Part shown: in pieces, positions 12,501 through 22,240 of the stretch
How the letters are laid out: each line of letters starts with the position of its first letter
Numbering within the stretch: position 1 is the stretch's first letter
Source of the DNA: Parelaphostrongylus tenuis
Lineage: Eukaryota; Nematoda; Chromadorea; Rhabditida; Metastrongylidae
Direction of reading: 5' to 3'
Assembly (NCBI GenBank): GCA_019055375.1
Contig: JAHQIW010000395.1
Coordinates: 62,001-126,000, forward strand
Length of the DNA: 64,000 bases
Made by a program: the position numbers and the translations under genes
The notes under the pieces: model-generated
Told to the model about the DNA's origin: nothing
Database searches by the model: none
Seen by the model: the letters and a program-made list of their open reading frames with translations, nothing else

Positions 12501-14662
12501 ATACGCTGGGCAAATATTAGATGCATTTGGCCCAGAAAGAATGAGGCTGGTAACCAAAGATGGCGATGAGGTCACCTTGAGCTGCTTTTGGTCTTTCAAT
12601 TTTTCTCCCGCCGAAGCTGACTCAAAACGCAAGAGAGATGGTGATCCAGTAGAGCAATATCAGAGTTATATGGAGATGTGGTATCGTTACTTTCCATTCT
12701 CTCGAATATAAGGAAAGTGGGCTTCGCAATGTAAGATCGAGGATCATTCTGGAGAAGAAAGACACTGAATCGTTTGGAGCATTTATTTCGTAGGCTGTGC
12801 CCAACTTTCGGAGTTGCTCTTCATAAACGACGGCATTGATTGCTTGTCGAGCATTTCCCAGTAGTCCAACCAATCCCATGATACCTAGAGCTAATCTCCG
12901 AGCATTTAACTTGGTATTTGATTGAGCTGGCCAGTTTGGCTGTTAGTATCCTGGCCTAGCACCTGGTATCCTGGTATCCTATCACATCGCAAAAGCTACT
13001 GAAACATTCTTCAGCATATCACAACGTTTTAACGATGACAAGAATTCAAATAGAAAAGAACTCAATAGAACAAAAGTGCGAAAAAATCTATGGGGCAATT
13101 CAATACTTCATGTGCTTTATTTGAAAAGGTAATTTTCCAAACATTAACTTTTTTGCTCAAACATCTGATAATTATTTTTCGCTATCGGTATGCTCGCCCA
13201 GCAAGATTGAGATGGTGCAAGAGTGGTGAGTCAGGAAAAAAGAGCGATAAACCTAATTGGAGATGCATGTCATATATAATTTAATGATACATAAACTTTG
13301 TAATTAGCCGGAAAAATGTCTTTTGAAGCTCGCCTTGACAGTAAATAACAGCCGCATAAAACATATTATTGGCTGATATCAATTTGACGACTCTATAAAA
13401 AGTATCTTTAATAAAAACATATTTGCCTAGGTTGCGACATTCAAGTATTTGGCAAAGAAGGGAAGACGGAGCGAGCAAAACTTGTCTATAAGAAGACTTC
13501 TGCAAAGCCCACAGCGTCAACTGTCCAGTATATCGGAGAAAAGTGCCGAGATCGCATCTGAAGCAGCACTCCAAAATTATCAGCACGATTATTCTATTTC
13601 AGCACCAAGCACGACACGTCCACCGTCAAAGCAATATCATTCTACTACATATAAATTGCTAGGTGACATTAGTGACAATCAGACCGATGTTGATATTCCA
13701 AGTGATGCGAAGCAGATTCAACAAGCGACAACAAAACGCCGTTCGGAAGCCAATTTTCAGAAGAAAAAACCAGTACCTTCTTCTCGGAGCTTATGGGAGC
13801 CTTTCTCAAGAGCACAAGAACTCAAGAAGATTGATCATGCCGCAATGCTTGCCGATCTCGAACCAACCACGAGCGTGTTGACGAATATCCCATCCAAGCC
13901 GAGGTCTATGGAGCGATTAGCAGTTGTATCCTCGCCGGAAATTCCAGATGTGACAATGCGAAGATCCATAGATCGGTTGAATCTGCTCGATAGCCCTCCA
14001 GTGTCCAGTCATCAGAATGAGAATTTTACTTTGCAATCACATGTCCGTTCGAGAAGGAAATCAGTGAGGAAAACTGATGAAACCAGTGAAGAAGAAGATC
14101 TTCACCGACCCAAACTATTGAAAGGACGTGTGAAACCTGGAAAATTCGATGGCCAGGAGTCTTCAAAAAGCAGGACATTTATGAATGACGAAGCACCTCA
14201 CTCTTCTCGAGCTCTACATAATGCGCTTATTAGTCGAAAAATTGCCACACGTCGTCAAGATACTCACATCACTAAATCAACAACTGATCTGACTGCTGAA
14301 CATAGCAAAGGTATGTTAATGAGTATCCACGTACGACATGTCGATCGGTCTATGCCCTATACAAGTGCCTAAAGTGGAACTTGTTATTTTATCGGCCAAA
14401 CTTCACCGTGCACTCTATTCAGTTTCTTTTAGGATTTGTGGCTACTCGTCGTAACCGGACCTGTCGGTCCGTGTTGAATTCACCGACAGGATATTTGCGC
14501 AGCGGTTCGAGTAAATTCTCGCTGGGAAGTTCACCGATGAGATCTAATTCGACAATCGAATTCTCTCCGTACTTCACTCTGGGAGTGTATACAGACAAAC
14601 CACCGAAAGAGCAATTATGGTGGGAAAATGTTTCACGGTCAAAAGACGGGCCTTTTAGATGA
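598..14662 (+). CDS. Large 12-exon gene, Ser/Arg-rich disordered protein, function unknown
   Basis: The exons are 598-685, 763-890, 957-1100, 4951-5058, 5730-6026, 6092-6197, 8390-8485, 10528-10627, 11132-11248, 11306-12164, 13431-14310 and 14433-14662. They join with matching phases to 3153 nt, which is 1050 codons plus TGA. Acceptors are nematode-like (TTGCAG, TTTTAG, TTTCAG). The donor at 8486 (GTCATA) is unusual, and exon 5730 could instead begin at 5703. The N-terminus is not defined; 414-498 could be an earlier exon. The first two exons give a Lys-rich helical segment. The 5730 exon is Ser/Pro/Thr-rich, and the 11306 exon carries 21-residue repeats. The C-terminus ends WWENVSRSKDGPFR. 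No catalytic or membrane motif was seen. A cytoskeletal or scaffold phosphoprotein is possible but unproven. Confidence 0.85.
1570..1645 (+). repeat. Dispersed repeat with GC hairpin, copy 1
   Basis: The string ACCGCTTTTTTGCGGT forms a short hairpin and is followed by GATGTTATAAATA. The same arrangement, with slight differences, occurs at 10845-10920. Both copies lie in introns of the same gene. The family is unknown. Confidence 0.45.
1639..1812. repeat. Foldback element enclosing a tRNA-like SINE
   Basis: The left arm (1639-1671) starts TACCCAGTGTTATAGAGTAA and the right arm (1781-1812) is its near-perfect reverse complement. Between them, on the minus strand, are an A-box-like TAGTGTAACGGATAGAGC (1721-1738) and a B-box-like GAGTTCCAGTCCCGC (1680-1694). 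The arms also carry the SINE tail AAAGTTTTGCA. The simplest reading is two SINE copies head to head with the second truncated to its tail. It lies in an intron. Confidence 0.65.
3843..3900. repeat. AT microsatellite
   Basis: Interrupted (AT)n/(TA)n tract in the intron between 1100 and 4951. A minus-strand ORF across it reads YIYIYI and is an artefact. Confidence 0.9.
3990..4810. repeat. Unclassified interspersed repeat, two tandem copies
   Basis: Two adjacent diverged copies share TTTTTCGTTGAA-like text, then GATACATGGGTAT...TTTACTATAAAATCTTT, then a block ending TTTCAACATTTA. The second copy ends in a GC-rich stretch (4765-4800). Related text occurs at 39870-40070 and 40540-40920, the latter also ending in a GC-rich block. 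No coding capacity is visible. Confidence 0.5.
6198..8389 (+). other. Intron of the large gene, no recognised feature
   Basis: Bounded by the GTAAGT donor at 6198 and the TTATTATAG acceptor at 8389. I see no ORF, tandem repeat or transposon signature in it. Confidence 0.6.
9179..10060 (-). mobile_element. mariner-family element, copy A, deleted and frameshifted
   Basis: On the minus strand the transposase can be followed in alternating frames, from PLVFINGDVKS-like text through the FQQDSAPAH region to a C-terminus reading RLCKSMEAKGDNFENL. The helix-turn-helix and first catalytic Asp region are deleted. The end at 9179 (GAGGGTGCGCAAAAC) abuts TA. Its 5' non-coding text (TTGCTCAACTTTGGTC...GTTTTATTTATT) matches the elements at 36832-38096 and 57105-58370, so the three are one family. 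The hookworm mariner 'bandit' is a possible relative. The right boundary is approximate. Confidence 0.8.
10845..10920 (+). repeat. Dispersed repeat with GC hairpin, copy 2
   Basis: Contains ACCGCTTTTAGCGGCGATG followed by GATGTTATAAATAAAT, matching the copy at 1570-1645. Confidence 0.45.
11667..12035 (+). repeat. Coding minisatellite: 21-residue tandem repeats
   Basis: Inside the 859-nt exon, five consecutive units of 20-21 residues occur, plus a partial sixth. Examples are VSSRASTAARDSNKAEHFKI, ILPRLSSTSYDSNKARHSKR and LSPRASTSAEIPEKVKHPKR. The pattern is roughly xxxRxSSTxxDSxKxRHxKxQ. The units are diverged at the DNA level, so the array is old and kept in frame. Confidence 0.75.
12290..12352. 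repeat. AAATA-type simple repeat
   Basis: Degenerate tetra/pentanucleotide tract (ATAAATAAGTAAGTAAATAA type) in the intron after 12164. Confidence 0.7.
12388..12890 (-). mobile_element. mariner remnant (different subfamily)
   Basis: On the minus strand the text NARQAINAVVYEEQLRKL followed by TAYEINAPNDSVSF matches the central mariner transposase stretch just before the second catalytic Asp (typically INA.VYCEQL.KL). After that the frame shifts. The lower end carries GGGCTGCCCTATAAGTTC, like a mariner terminal inverted repeat. It is an intronic relic with about half the element missing. Confidence 0.65.
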
Positions 14663-15470
14663 CGAGCCTTTTCCACGTAGTTTCAAATCATACATTAATA
14701 ATGTTTCTAGAGTGATCATTAACGATATTTTGAAGTTTGCAAAGCTTCATCAATGCAGTATCTATTCACTGTATAAAACATTTTTCCTCAGTGTCATTTC
14801 ATAGTGCTATTCATCCATGTCATTCATGCATTGTCTTTCAGTTACGTTGCATTTTCTCATAGATACATTATAATTTGTATCTTCAAAGTTCGTTATGATG
14901 GGATAATCGTTGACTCTACTTTATCATACTGTTTAAAATGATTTCATGTATCGGGTTTTCAGCTATCATTATTTGGCATTATAGTATTTTTCAAGAAATG
15001 ATGATAATCGTAAGAGCATCGTGTGCTTACTTCAGCCCACAAATGATCCTCCTTTGTAACTGAGCTTTTAATTTCATAAAATATTTAAGCCCAACAGTAA
15101 TCTATCTTGCTATTCAAGTGAAGTGCAATCGCTTCCTTTCAATTAGCAACCAAACTTCATTGATTTCTTGTAAGAAGTTTCTCAACACCATTAGCTCACC
15201 TTTAGCTGGTCTTTTAAAACTTTATTTCAAAATCAGTGATGTGTTTTTAGATTGGAGGTATAAATGTTCTTTGAACGTTTCTCAATTTTCTGTAGCTGAA
15301 CACTTTAAAATTCTTCTGAGATTACAGATCAACAAAAAGTTAACTACAAGCTCACCATCATTTGAATTCTAATTACAAAAGAAGTAAAACATGCCCTATA
15401 AACTGCTACAGTTGTAAATTTGAGAGTATTCTTTATTTTGTCGCTTGTATTACACTCGCATGATGTTATA
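14663..15470. other. 3' flank of the large gene, nothing recognised
   Basis: AT-rich sequence after the TGA at 14660-14662. ATAAAATATTT near 15080 could serve for polyadenylation, but no clear AATAAA follows the stop closely. Confidence 0.4.
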
Positions 15471-15479
15471 ATGATATCT

Positions 15480-15600
15480 TTAGGAGTGCTGAGTGGCATG
15501 CAAGGCCAGAACCTTTCAGAAAAGTTGAACTCCCATTTCTTCCTTACCAGGGCACGTGCTAACCACTCCACTATCAAAGCCATGTTACCTGTTACCATCG
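15480..15600 (-). repeat. tRNA-derived SINE
   Basis: On the minus strand, TAGTGGAGTGGTTAGCACG is A-box-like and GGGAGTTCAACTTTTC is B-box-like, separated as in the other SINE copies here. It faces the copy at 15735-15830. Confidence 0.55.
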
Positions 15601-15734
15601 TCCTTGATAGACATCGGAGCAGTCAACAGCGAGCCTCCCAGTTTCACCCAGCATTCTGAGAGAAGTAATTATAACATGGTAGTACTTGCGGTAGAGAATC
15701 TTTGTATAATGCATATATCCGAAAGCTGCCGGCT

Positions 15735-15830
15735 TAACTGGCTCAATTCCGTTAGCGCATGATGCGCTAAGAGTACAGCGGGTTTAACTCGCGTCTGAAT
15801 TCAGAATTAGCACATCACTCAGCATTCGTC
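15735..15830 (+). repeat. tRNA-derived SINE
   Basis: TGGCTCAATTCCGTTAGCGC at 15739-15758 is A-box-like and GGGTTTAACTCGCGTCTGA from 15780 is B-box-like. A tail resembling ...ACATCACTCA follows, as in the 47.3 and 48.2 kb copies. Confidence 0.6.
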
Positions 15831-16569
15831 GATATATATAAGTGTGGATTTAAATTTAATCTCAGTGCAATAACAAGTGTAAGAACGGGATTGTTTTCAT
15901 TATCTCAGGCAAATAGTGGTTGATGCCTAAGTCGTGCTCTTGTCCTTTTGTGCTATAATTTTTCTGACGTCACATCAGCTCTCAACATGAGCTCAAAATT
16001 TGTATAATTCAAACGTTTTGTTCAAGTGGAAGCAATATTTCAACATAAAAAGAAGTTTTGAACATCACATAAATCTTATCTAACACTGCATAATTTAGTA
16101 ACCAAGGAATCGAGATGATTCAACAGTGATAGTTACCTGCCCATTTGCTGACGGCGGTATGGTCGCATAGGAAGTGGCTATGAGTGGTCTCTACCATAGT
16201 TTAATGCCTGGGCCAAATATCCATTACTTAGGCGTTGTTTGAATAATGCAGTACTTTTCTTGATGAGCAGATGTGAGATTTTTAGTAGCATAATTTATTA
16301 ATTGCAATGCAGTACACTGCAAAACAATTGCCAACGTTGCACTGCGCCACTTCGAAGTCTCGAAAGTTTAAGCCAACTCGGAACCTACATAGTCAAGCTT
16401 TTCATAATATCATCAAGAAACGTGACAAGTAAACCCTGATTCATACAATAAGCAGTTTCTTATCAAACACTGACCATTTCCCAAAACCAGCTGTATATTG
16501 ACCTCCGCATTCTTTAGTAATTTGAAGTTTTTTTCGTATGTCAAAACTCAAGGTTGATCTGATACTACT

Positions 16570-17025
16570 TATTCATACAGCCGCCATCTCGACGGCTTCG
16601 CCTTCTTCAAAGTCTGGAGCTATCAGGTTACTCAGAAACCACTCAGCCATGTACCTCCATTACTTCATTAGAAGAAATCACCAAGCTTAGACTTCAGTAG
16701 CATCAAGCACAAAACAATCTTCAGCATACTCACTACTTTTTTTTACTGTTCTCCTACTGAGTTTTCCGAGTAAAGACCAACCGTGCAGGAATCATATGGA
16801 CTGTGAATACAACTCCTACATCAAAATAACAGTCATATACCGCGCCATATCATGTGTAATGACGAGGCATTCTCATTCTTCATACGAGCACAGTGGCCTA
16901 CACATTTCGTCAATAAATTCATCTTCGTACGCTTCACAAAAATTAGGTAGACTGCACCTATGCTCATGCAAGTAATGTATCTGCCCTTAGCGCATGTTAT
17001 GCCTTTGAGCTACAATATTTCCAGC
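16570..17025 (-). mobile_element. Penelope-like element fragment with GIY-YIG relic
   Basis: The minus strand reads CAKGRYITCMSIGAVYLI, the Cys-rich lead-in and first strand of the GIY-YIG domain. After a frameshift it reads DEFIDEMCRPLC and then, across a deletion, ECLVITHDMARYMTVI, the normal domain end. Further 3' (16580-16620) is a degenerate hammerhead-like core: UUGAAGA, GGC/GCC stem, then GAGA in place of GAAA. The element is inactive. Confidence 0.65.
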
Positions 17026-17694
17026 AAAAACTAGTGTTCACTTCATCCCTCATCCTATTCAGGCGATATACTTATTTATAAAATGTTGCTTAAAAAGGAT
17101 AGGCCTGGAAAAATCGGTGACAATCATTGAGAAACCACCGTAGACTCTGAACCGCCTATACAACCGCTTATGCGACCGTCTATGTGTAACGCGACTTTTA
17201 TTTACGAAGAAAAAAATTCGAACTACTTACCGTTTTGTTAATTTTGAGACATCGAATTATTCATTGGAGACAGTCGCGGAATCTTCATAAACATAGGAAT
17301 GCGCCTGATTCAGATTAAAAGAAGTGGCGGCAGTGTTAAAAATTTGTTGGTACCACCAGCAATCACCTGTCAGTGGGATTAATTTAAGGTGAACAAATCA
17401 CGCAGAATCCCGCTTAATCCGGATAATTGATCCTACACTTGCCGGAATCATTATCAATTGGCAAAAAGCGTAATCTTTATCTAAAGATCGACTTTCTCCA
17501 ACCTCAGCATTATCAATGATGGCTTTCTCTGATCATTAACAACAGATAATTAGCATAAAAACCATTCTGTATATAAGGGGCATCATCGAGTGAAGTGACC
17601 TCATTCGAGCAAGATCCACTGAAGAAGATTCGATCCGAGCAATTACGAAGACCACCACACGAGGTCGAACGACTGCAAACAATCGACTCGTATC

Positions 17695-17760
17695 ATTAAC
17701 TCTGAAGAAGACAAATGAGTGGAAACATAGCCCTGAAGTTTATTTATTAACGTCGTGGTC
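17695..17760 (+). mobile_element. Possible degenerate PLE 3' end
   Basis: CTGAAGA (17702-17708), then GAAA (17722-17725) and CATAGCC, then a tail TTTATTTATTAACG resembling the tail after the 55012-55047 motif. No stem II can be drawn convincingly. Confidence 0.25.
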
Positions 17761-17873
17761 AAATCAAGGCCATAGAGAAACCGATTATTGCTACGAATAG
17801 AATTGAGTGTATGCAATCAATATTCAAGATTTAGTCAAGGCTGAGCACTAGCTATAGCGTAACGGATGAACTA

Positions 17874-17938
17874 TTAGGTTAGTGCAAAAGAAATGGCGGT
17901 TCGTGCATTGCTGAAATTTATCGTTTGACATCGGATTA

Positions 17939-17997
<59 letters not shown>

Positions 17998-18803
17998 GTA
18001 TGTTTTATTCTGATACACATTTATCAGTGCATGTTTTGTTGCTAATGACGTTTTACTCGCTGTTTATTCTACATTTATTTTAGTTTATGGAAGGGATGTT
18101 GGTTGCTGTAAATTGAATGCGGTTTGAACCCTGAGTTCAAAATAGATTCTCAAGCAACAGAGACAACTCGCAACATCAATAACACATTTGGTCCAAGGAC
18201 TGCTGGCGAACATGTAATGGAGTGGTGGTTAAAAGAGACACGAGCTTCGGAGATTAGGAATGTAATGGCCGGCCAAGAGAAGTTACAATGACCAATAAGA
18301 GCAATCATGGATATTGATCCTTTTAGGATTACACGAGATCTTGCAGACAAACTCAAGGTCGACCATTCTACGATAGTATGCTGCTTGGAGCGAATTGGAA
18401 AGGTGGAAAAAGATGGTGCTCGCATAAGCAAACACTTTTAAATTAAAGCCATTCTACAACCAGACGTCCTACAACGAACGCTTCAAAATTTGAATGAATG
18501 AGTCTACGGATTTTACTTCATTCTCTATATTCGCCGGATCTTTCCCCACTGGCTACCACTTCGTCAAACATTTGGACAACTTCTTGTAGGAAAAACGCTT
18601 TCATAACTAATAGGTAATCTAAGAACTTTCCAAGAGTTCGTCGAATCACGAGGCAGCGATTCGTAAGCCAAGCTTAATTCTCTTTGACGAATAGGTGCTT
18701 ATTGTAATGGTTCCTATTTTGATCAAAAAAGTTGTGTCTGAGTCTAGTTATAACAATTTGAAATTTCACGGTTTGAAATCTCCATTACTTTGTAGCAACC
18801 TAA
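17874..18803 (+). mobile_element. Internally deleted mariner with both termini
   Basis: A 930-bp element flanked by TA on both sides (17872-17873 and 18804-18805). The left end is TTAGGTTAGTGCAAAAG and the right end in reverse complement is TTAGGTTGCTACAAAG, typical cecropia/Hsmar-type mariner termini. Inside, 18150-18440 encodes the N-terminal DNA-binding part (DPFRITRDLADKLKVDHST, then RIGKVEKDGA). From 18540 the C-terminal tail resumes (YHFVKHLDNFL), so the catalytic core is missing. An (AT)n tract has expanded just inside the left end. It is a non-autonomous or dead derivative. Confidence 0.85.
17941..17993. repeat. (AT)n microsatellite inside mariner
   Basis: Almost pure AT dinucleotide run within the left end of the mariner at 17874-18803, so the expansion postdates insertion. 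Confidence 0.9.
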
Positions 18804-19179
18804 TAATAAAGGACACTGTACAAATCGGTCATTAGCAAATCGAGGATGCAAACAGTGGTCTGATAAGGCAGAAAACATTTAACTATAGCACAATTATTGT
18901 AGGGCAGCTTCAAATTTCTTTCTTCTTTTCAGTGGCATCTCTACGTGCCAAAATATGCCATATTTGGCACATCATGACCACTCGAAAAACTCGTTGTCGA
19001 AATTTGCTGCCCTACGAGCATGAATTGGGACACGATACACAGATCGCTCTGAAAACTTCAACCGTGCAAAGGCTCATTGATTTGTATCCAGGCGAACAGC
19101 CTTCCAATTCTTTGTCGAGTTTCGCACCGACAACATCATCTTAAAGAGTCCTATCACGTTGAGGTCGCCGCAGTCTCAT

Positions 19180-19510
19180 CCTGCTTTAACATGGCACAAG
19201 GCTGCATGTTACCAAATTGACAGCGAGGAGGTTGAGCGAATCGGACTTGAAGTTGCTGGATCAACCGCCGTACAGTACTGACTTGTCGCCGCCCAAATAT
19301 CACCTCTTCCGATCCCTGGAGCACTTCCGGAGCAGGAAGAAGTTACAAGACATCAATCATTTGCGTCGGTGATTGAGATCTTTATTGAATCCAAGGATGA
19401 CGAGTTCTATGAGCGCGGTACTGATTTATTGTTTGATAGATGGCATAAATGTTTCAGACTGATACTTCATACTTTGAATAGTGTTGTTAAGCAATTGATT
19501 ACTTCTGCTT
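19180..19510 (+). mobile_element. mariner transposase C-terminal relic
   Basis: Reads LHVTKLTARRLSESDLKLL, then PPYSTDLSPPKYHLFRSLEH, then, after a frameshift, ESKDDEFYERGTDLLFDRWH. These are the last third of a mariner transposase in order. It lies downstream of the 17874-18803 element but outside its right terminus, so it is a separate insertion or an older copy. Confidence 0.7.
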
Positions 19511-19660
19511 GATAACTTTAGTGTTTAGTGTTTTAGTGTCAGAACTTTTGAAAAGACCTTATGCATTTAACCACCTCTGCTCTACTATGATCGAGATGGA
19601 ATGCGTGTTTTTAGGTGACTAATGTTGATTATCTGTCGAACACTCCATCATTCATCCTTT

Positions 19661-20172
19661 TTAGTTTTCAATGACTGCTTGACTAGTTTTACGTATGGTT
19701 AATTGGGCAATTGACTTGTGGTCTATGTCCTCAAAAGGCGACACTAAGCTAAATACATCATTAATATTTGGACAACTCGATGCTCCCTCTTACGAAGTCG
19801 GTGCAGCACATTAGCACGCTTCAAACCGAAATTTCAACTTGACTAGTATCTTACTGATTGATCAAATAGTAGTGCTATGTTGTCCTCCATCCTAGGTGAT
19901 AATGCTGAATTCATTACTAGGTTTAGTGATTCCCTTTTTTCCTTTGCATTCAAGCACTTTTAAAATAGCCTCAGTTTTTTTTAACCTGAACTAGACAAGG
20001 CAGATAATGAACTTTATTTTGTTGTAGCTACACGCTACAGTTGACATACTTCCTTATCAATACAAGTCATGCATGAATATCACGTTTTCGCCTGAACAAC
20101 CTTTTTCTTACTTTGAAAAGAATCCAATGACAATGACGCCGCAGCGATTTTCTCCTTAATTAAAGTGTGGAA
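19661..20172 (-). CDS. Two possible exons of an unidentified minus-strand gene
   Basis: Exon 20112-20172 has a strong acceptor (TTTTTCTCTCTTCAG) and donor (GTAAGA) and reads FHTLIKEKIAAASLSLDSFQ in its only open frame. It would join in phase 1 to 19661-19743, which reads SPFEDIDHKSIAQL and on to a TAA. No compatible upstream exon was found, so this may be a pseudogene or chance. It lies downstream of the neuropeptide gene, but that gene has its own stop codon. Confidence 0.3.
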
Positions 20173-21092
20173 CTGAAGAGAGAAAAACAAAGCAGCAATA
20201 GTTTTACAATAGTCATCAGGATGAAACAATTGTAGCCAATTTATTAATTTAAACACTAACGGCAACGATGATGGATGACGACTATGATGAATATTTAACG
20301 TGACAATAATCATGTGCCTAATTTTGAGATTCTATCTATACCTCTTACTTTTTTAGACTTTTTTCTAATTAGGAAGATCTCTGTGACAATTACGGGATAT
20401 TTCCTTTACTTTACAGATTATAGATTGAATTGTAAAGGTTTAATTATAAAAGTTCATATATCAAGCATCACAGTAACCGAGTATGTAATTTTCACTTTGT
20501 TTTTTCCATAAATAAATATTTTTGTAGAAATCTGTACAGATATAACACTTTAAGGAATCTAAGAAAGTACGAGAAACAGTTAAGATTTAGATATCATGTA
20601 GTTCGATCATATTTTCATACCGTATTTTATCATTTCGAATTACTATGACACAATCTAACGCGAACATTGCAAACAGTTTTCATGTTTATTCATAAAAATC
20701 ATGAAAAGAACTCTTATTACAATCGAGAATGCACAATTCGTGTGTTGAAGCGCTGTTTCTGTAATATAAAATACATCAAATGTGAGAAAGGAAAACAATT
20801 AAAGAAAGTGGGATAGCAAAGTTAACTGGGACGATTGGACAAAACACTCATATCCCATAGGGCACCGTCCAATTAGCTCTGCATTGAAATTAGTATTTAT
20901 CTATAGCCAGTAATCGGAAAGATTTTGCAAACTGATCCATGAGATTATCGTTCTATTGTTTGGCTCACAAAACTCGCTTAAGAAGTAGATTGAAACGCCC
21001 ACATTGTCGTACCCCACCTACACTGCAGTGTATGCGTAGTACGTCATAAAATATCTGTTCACTCCGATAAATTCCATATATACCAAGGGAGG

Positions 21093-21175
21093 GTAGAGCA
21101 GTGGTTAGTAATGCAGTGCATTAGGAAGCAAAATGATAAGCAAGACTGATTTATCACCTCTCCCAAAACTCTCAT
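21093..21175 (+). repeat. tRNA-derived SINE-like relic
   Basis: GGGTAGAGCAGTGGTTAGTA matches the SINE A-box region. The B box is poorly preserved. Confidence 0.4.
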
Positions 21176-21475
21176 GGATTCAGCCAACGAACGCCACAGG
21201 GAACACCTTAGCGTAGCTGTCTACAAGACTGCAAAAAGTGTCGTCTCGACTAGCATTTTACGTAATTATCAAAAGGGCAAAATTTCCAAGCGGCAACTGA
21301 AGCAACGCGTGTAATGTTCAGAGATTTGTGCGGAGGTTTGATACGAAGAAACGTATCGAATGAAGAAAGTGCTGAGATTCGCGCAGTAATTTGCTAAGAT
21401 GGGTCATGCAGAAATAATAGTATATAAATACTAAAAATCCATAATATTCTCACCTTAGTTTTCTATGTAGCAACC

Positions 21476-22240
21476 TTATTCATCCAATTTCGTTAACCAA
21501 GATGAAAATGTCAATTTATGTTGTATCCATGATATCGGCACACAGTCCTTTATGCCTTCGTTCTCAGCTTGTTGAAGCAACCATGACAGAGTTTTCTCTA
21601 ACTGATTTTAAATATATAGATATATTCATTTAAGTAAAGTACACCTAGGGATTACCTGATCTAATTCGAGCGGCGATATTTCTTGTTCAGTTGATTTCGA
21701 TCGTTTTAGCATGATACCACGGCATGCAGGTGCAAAGGAAAATTTTCTGGAAAGAACCATCAAGTTTTCCACTATGAAAATTTTTTGGCACGATAAAAAT
21801 TTGGAAAGCTTTACTGTTTCTGCTAATTTATCACAGTAACAAATTTCATATTAATCTAACGTTTTGAACCGAGTGTTAATCATTCAGTCTGCAATTTGCA
21901 TTTGAATTGTAAATTTCAGACCTTCAAGCACACAGTACAAGTAAGAATGTTCGCAGAGCTTTTCATGATAACAATTCTTGCTACTTCAAGAAAAGTGTTC
22001 TCTGAGCAAAATAATGTATATCTTTCTACAGCTATTGATTTCTGACATGTGCAGAGATCAGGGATCCTTTTAAGCTGGCTTTTTAAACGCTGGTATTTCC
22101 TATGTAACTTCAAATTTGAAACTATTTCTCAGTAGAGCGATGTATAGGTATAACGTTCAACAATGAATTATGATTCACCTGCAGTCCAGGGCAATAGCAA
22201 TAGGAATAACTGTGACGAAGATAAAGAGTATGCTGCGCAT
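21476..22240 (-). CDS. snet-1: snet-1/elevenin-type neuropeptide precursor
   Basis: Minus-strand exons 22179-22240, 21656-21746 and 21476-21601 join with phases 2 and 0 into a complete 92-aa precursor. It starts MRSILFIFVTVIPIAIA, a clean signal peptide. The predicted mature peptide DCRKFSFAPACRGIMLKR follows at once; it has two Cys for a disulfide loop, FAPACRG and a terminal KR cleavage site. This matches the elevenin family, whose C. elegans member is SNET-1, a secreted signal in pheromone-dependent olfactory plasticity that is opposed by the neprilysin NEP-2. The rest is an acidic, Gln/Leu-rich spacer with one Cys ending in WLTKLDE. Introns are 432 and 54 bp. The peptide motif is seen directly; orthology is inferred. 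Confidence 0.85.

Noticed and set aside
17570..17620. LTR or gene promoter at TATATAAGG
   Set aside because: Only an isolated TATA-like string; no LTR pair, primer-binding site or downstream gene was found.
20112..20172. Exon as part of the neuropeptide gene
   Set aside because: The neuropeptide frame stops at 21476-21478 by reading through the putative donor at 21497, giving a complete 92-aa precursor. No intermediate exon of the needed phase was found.
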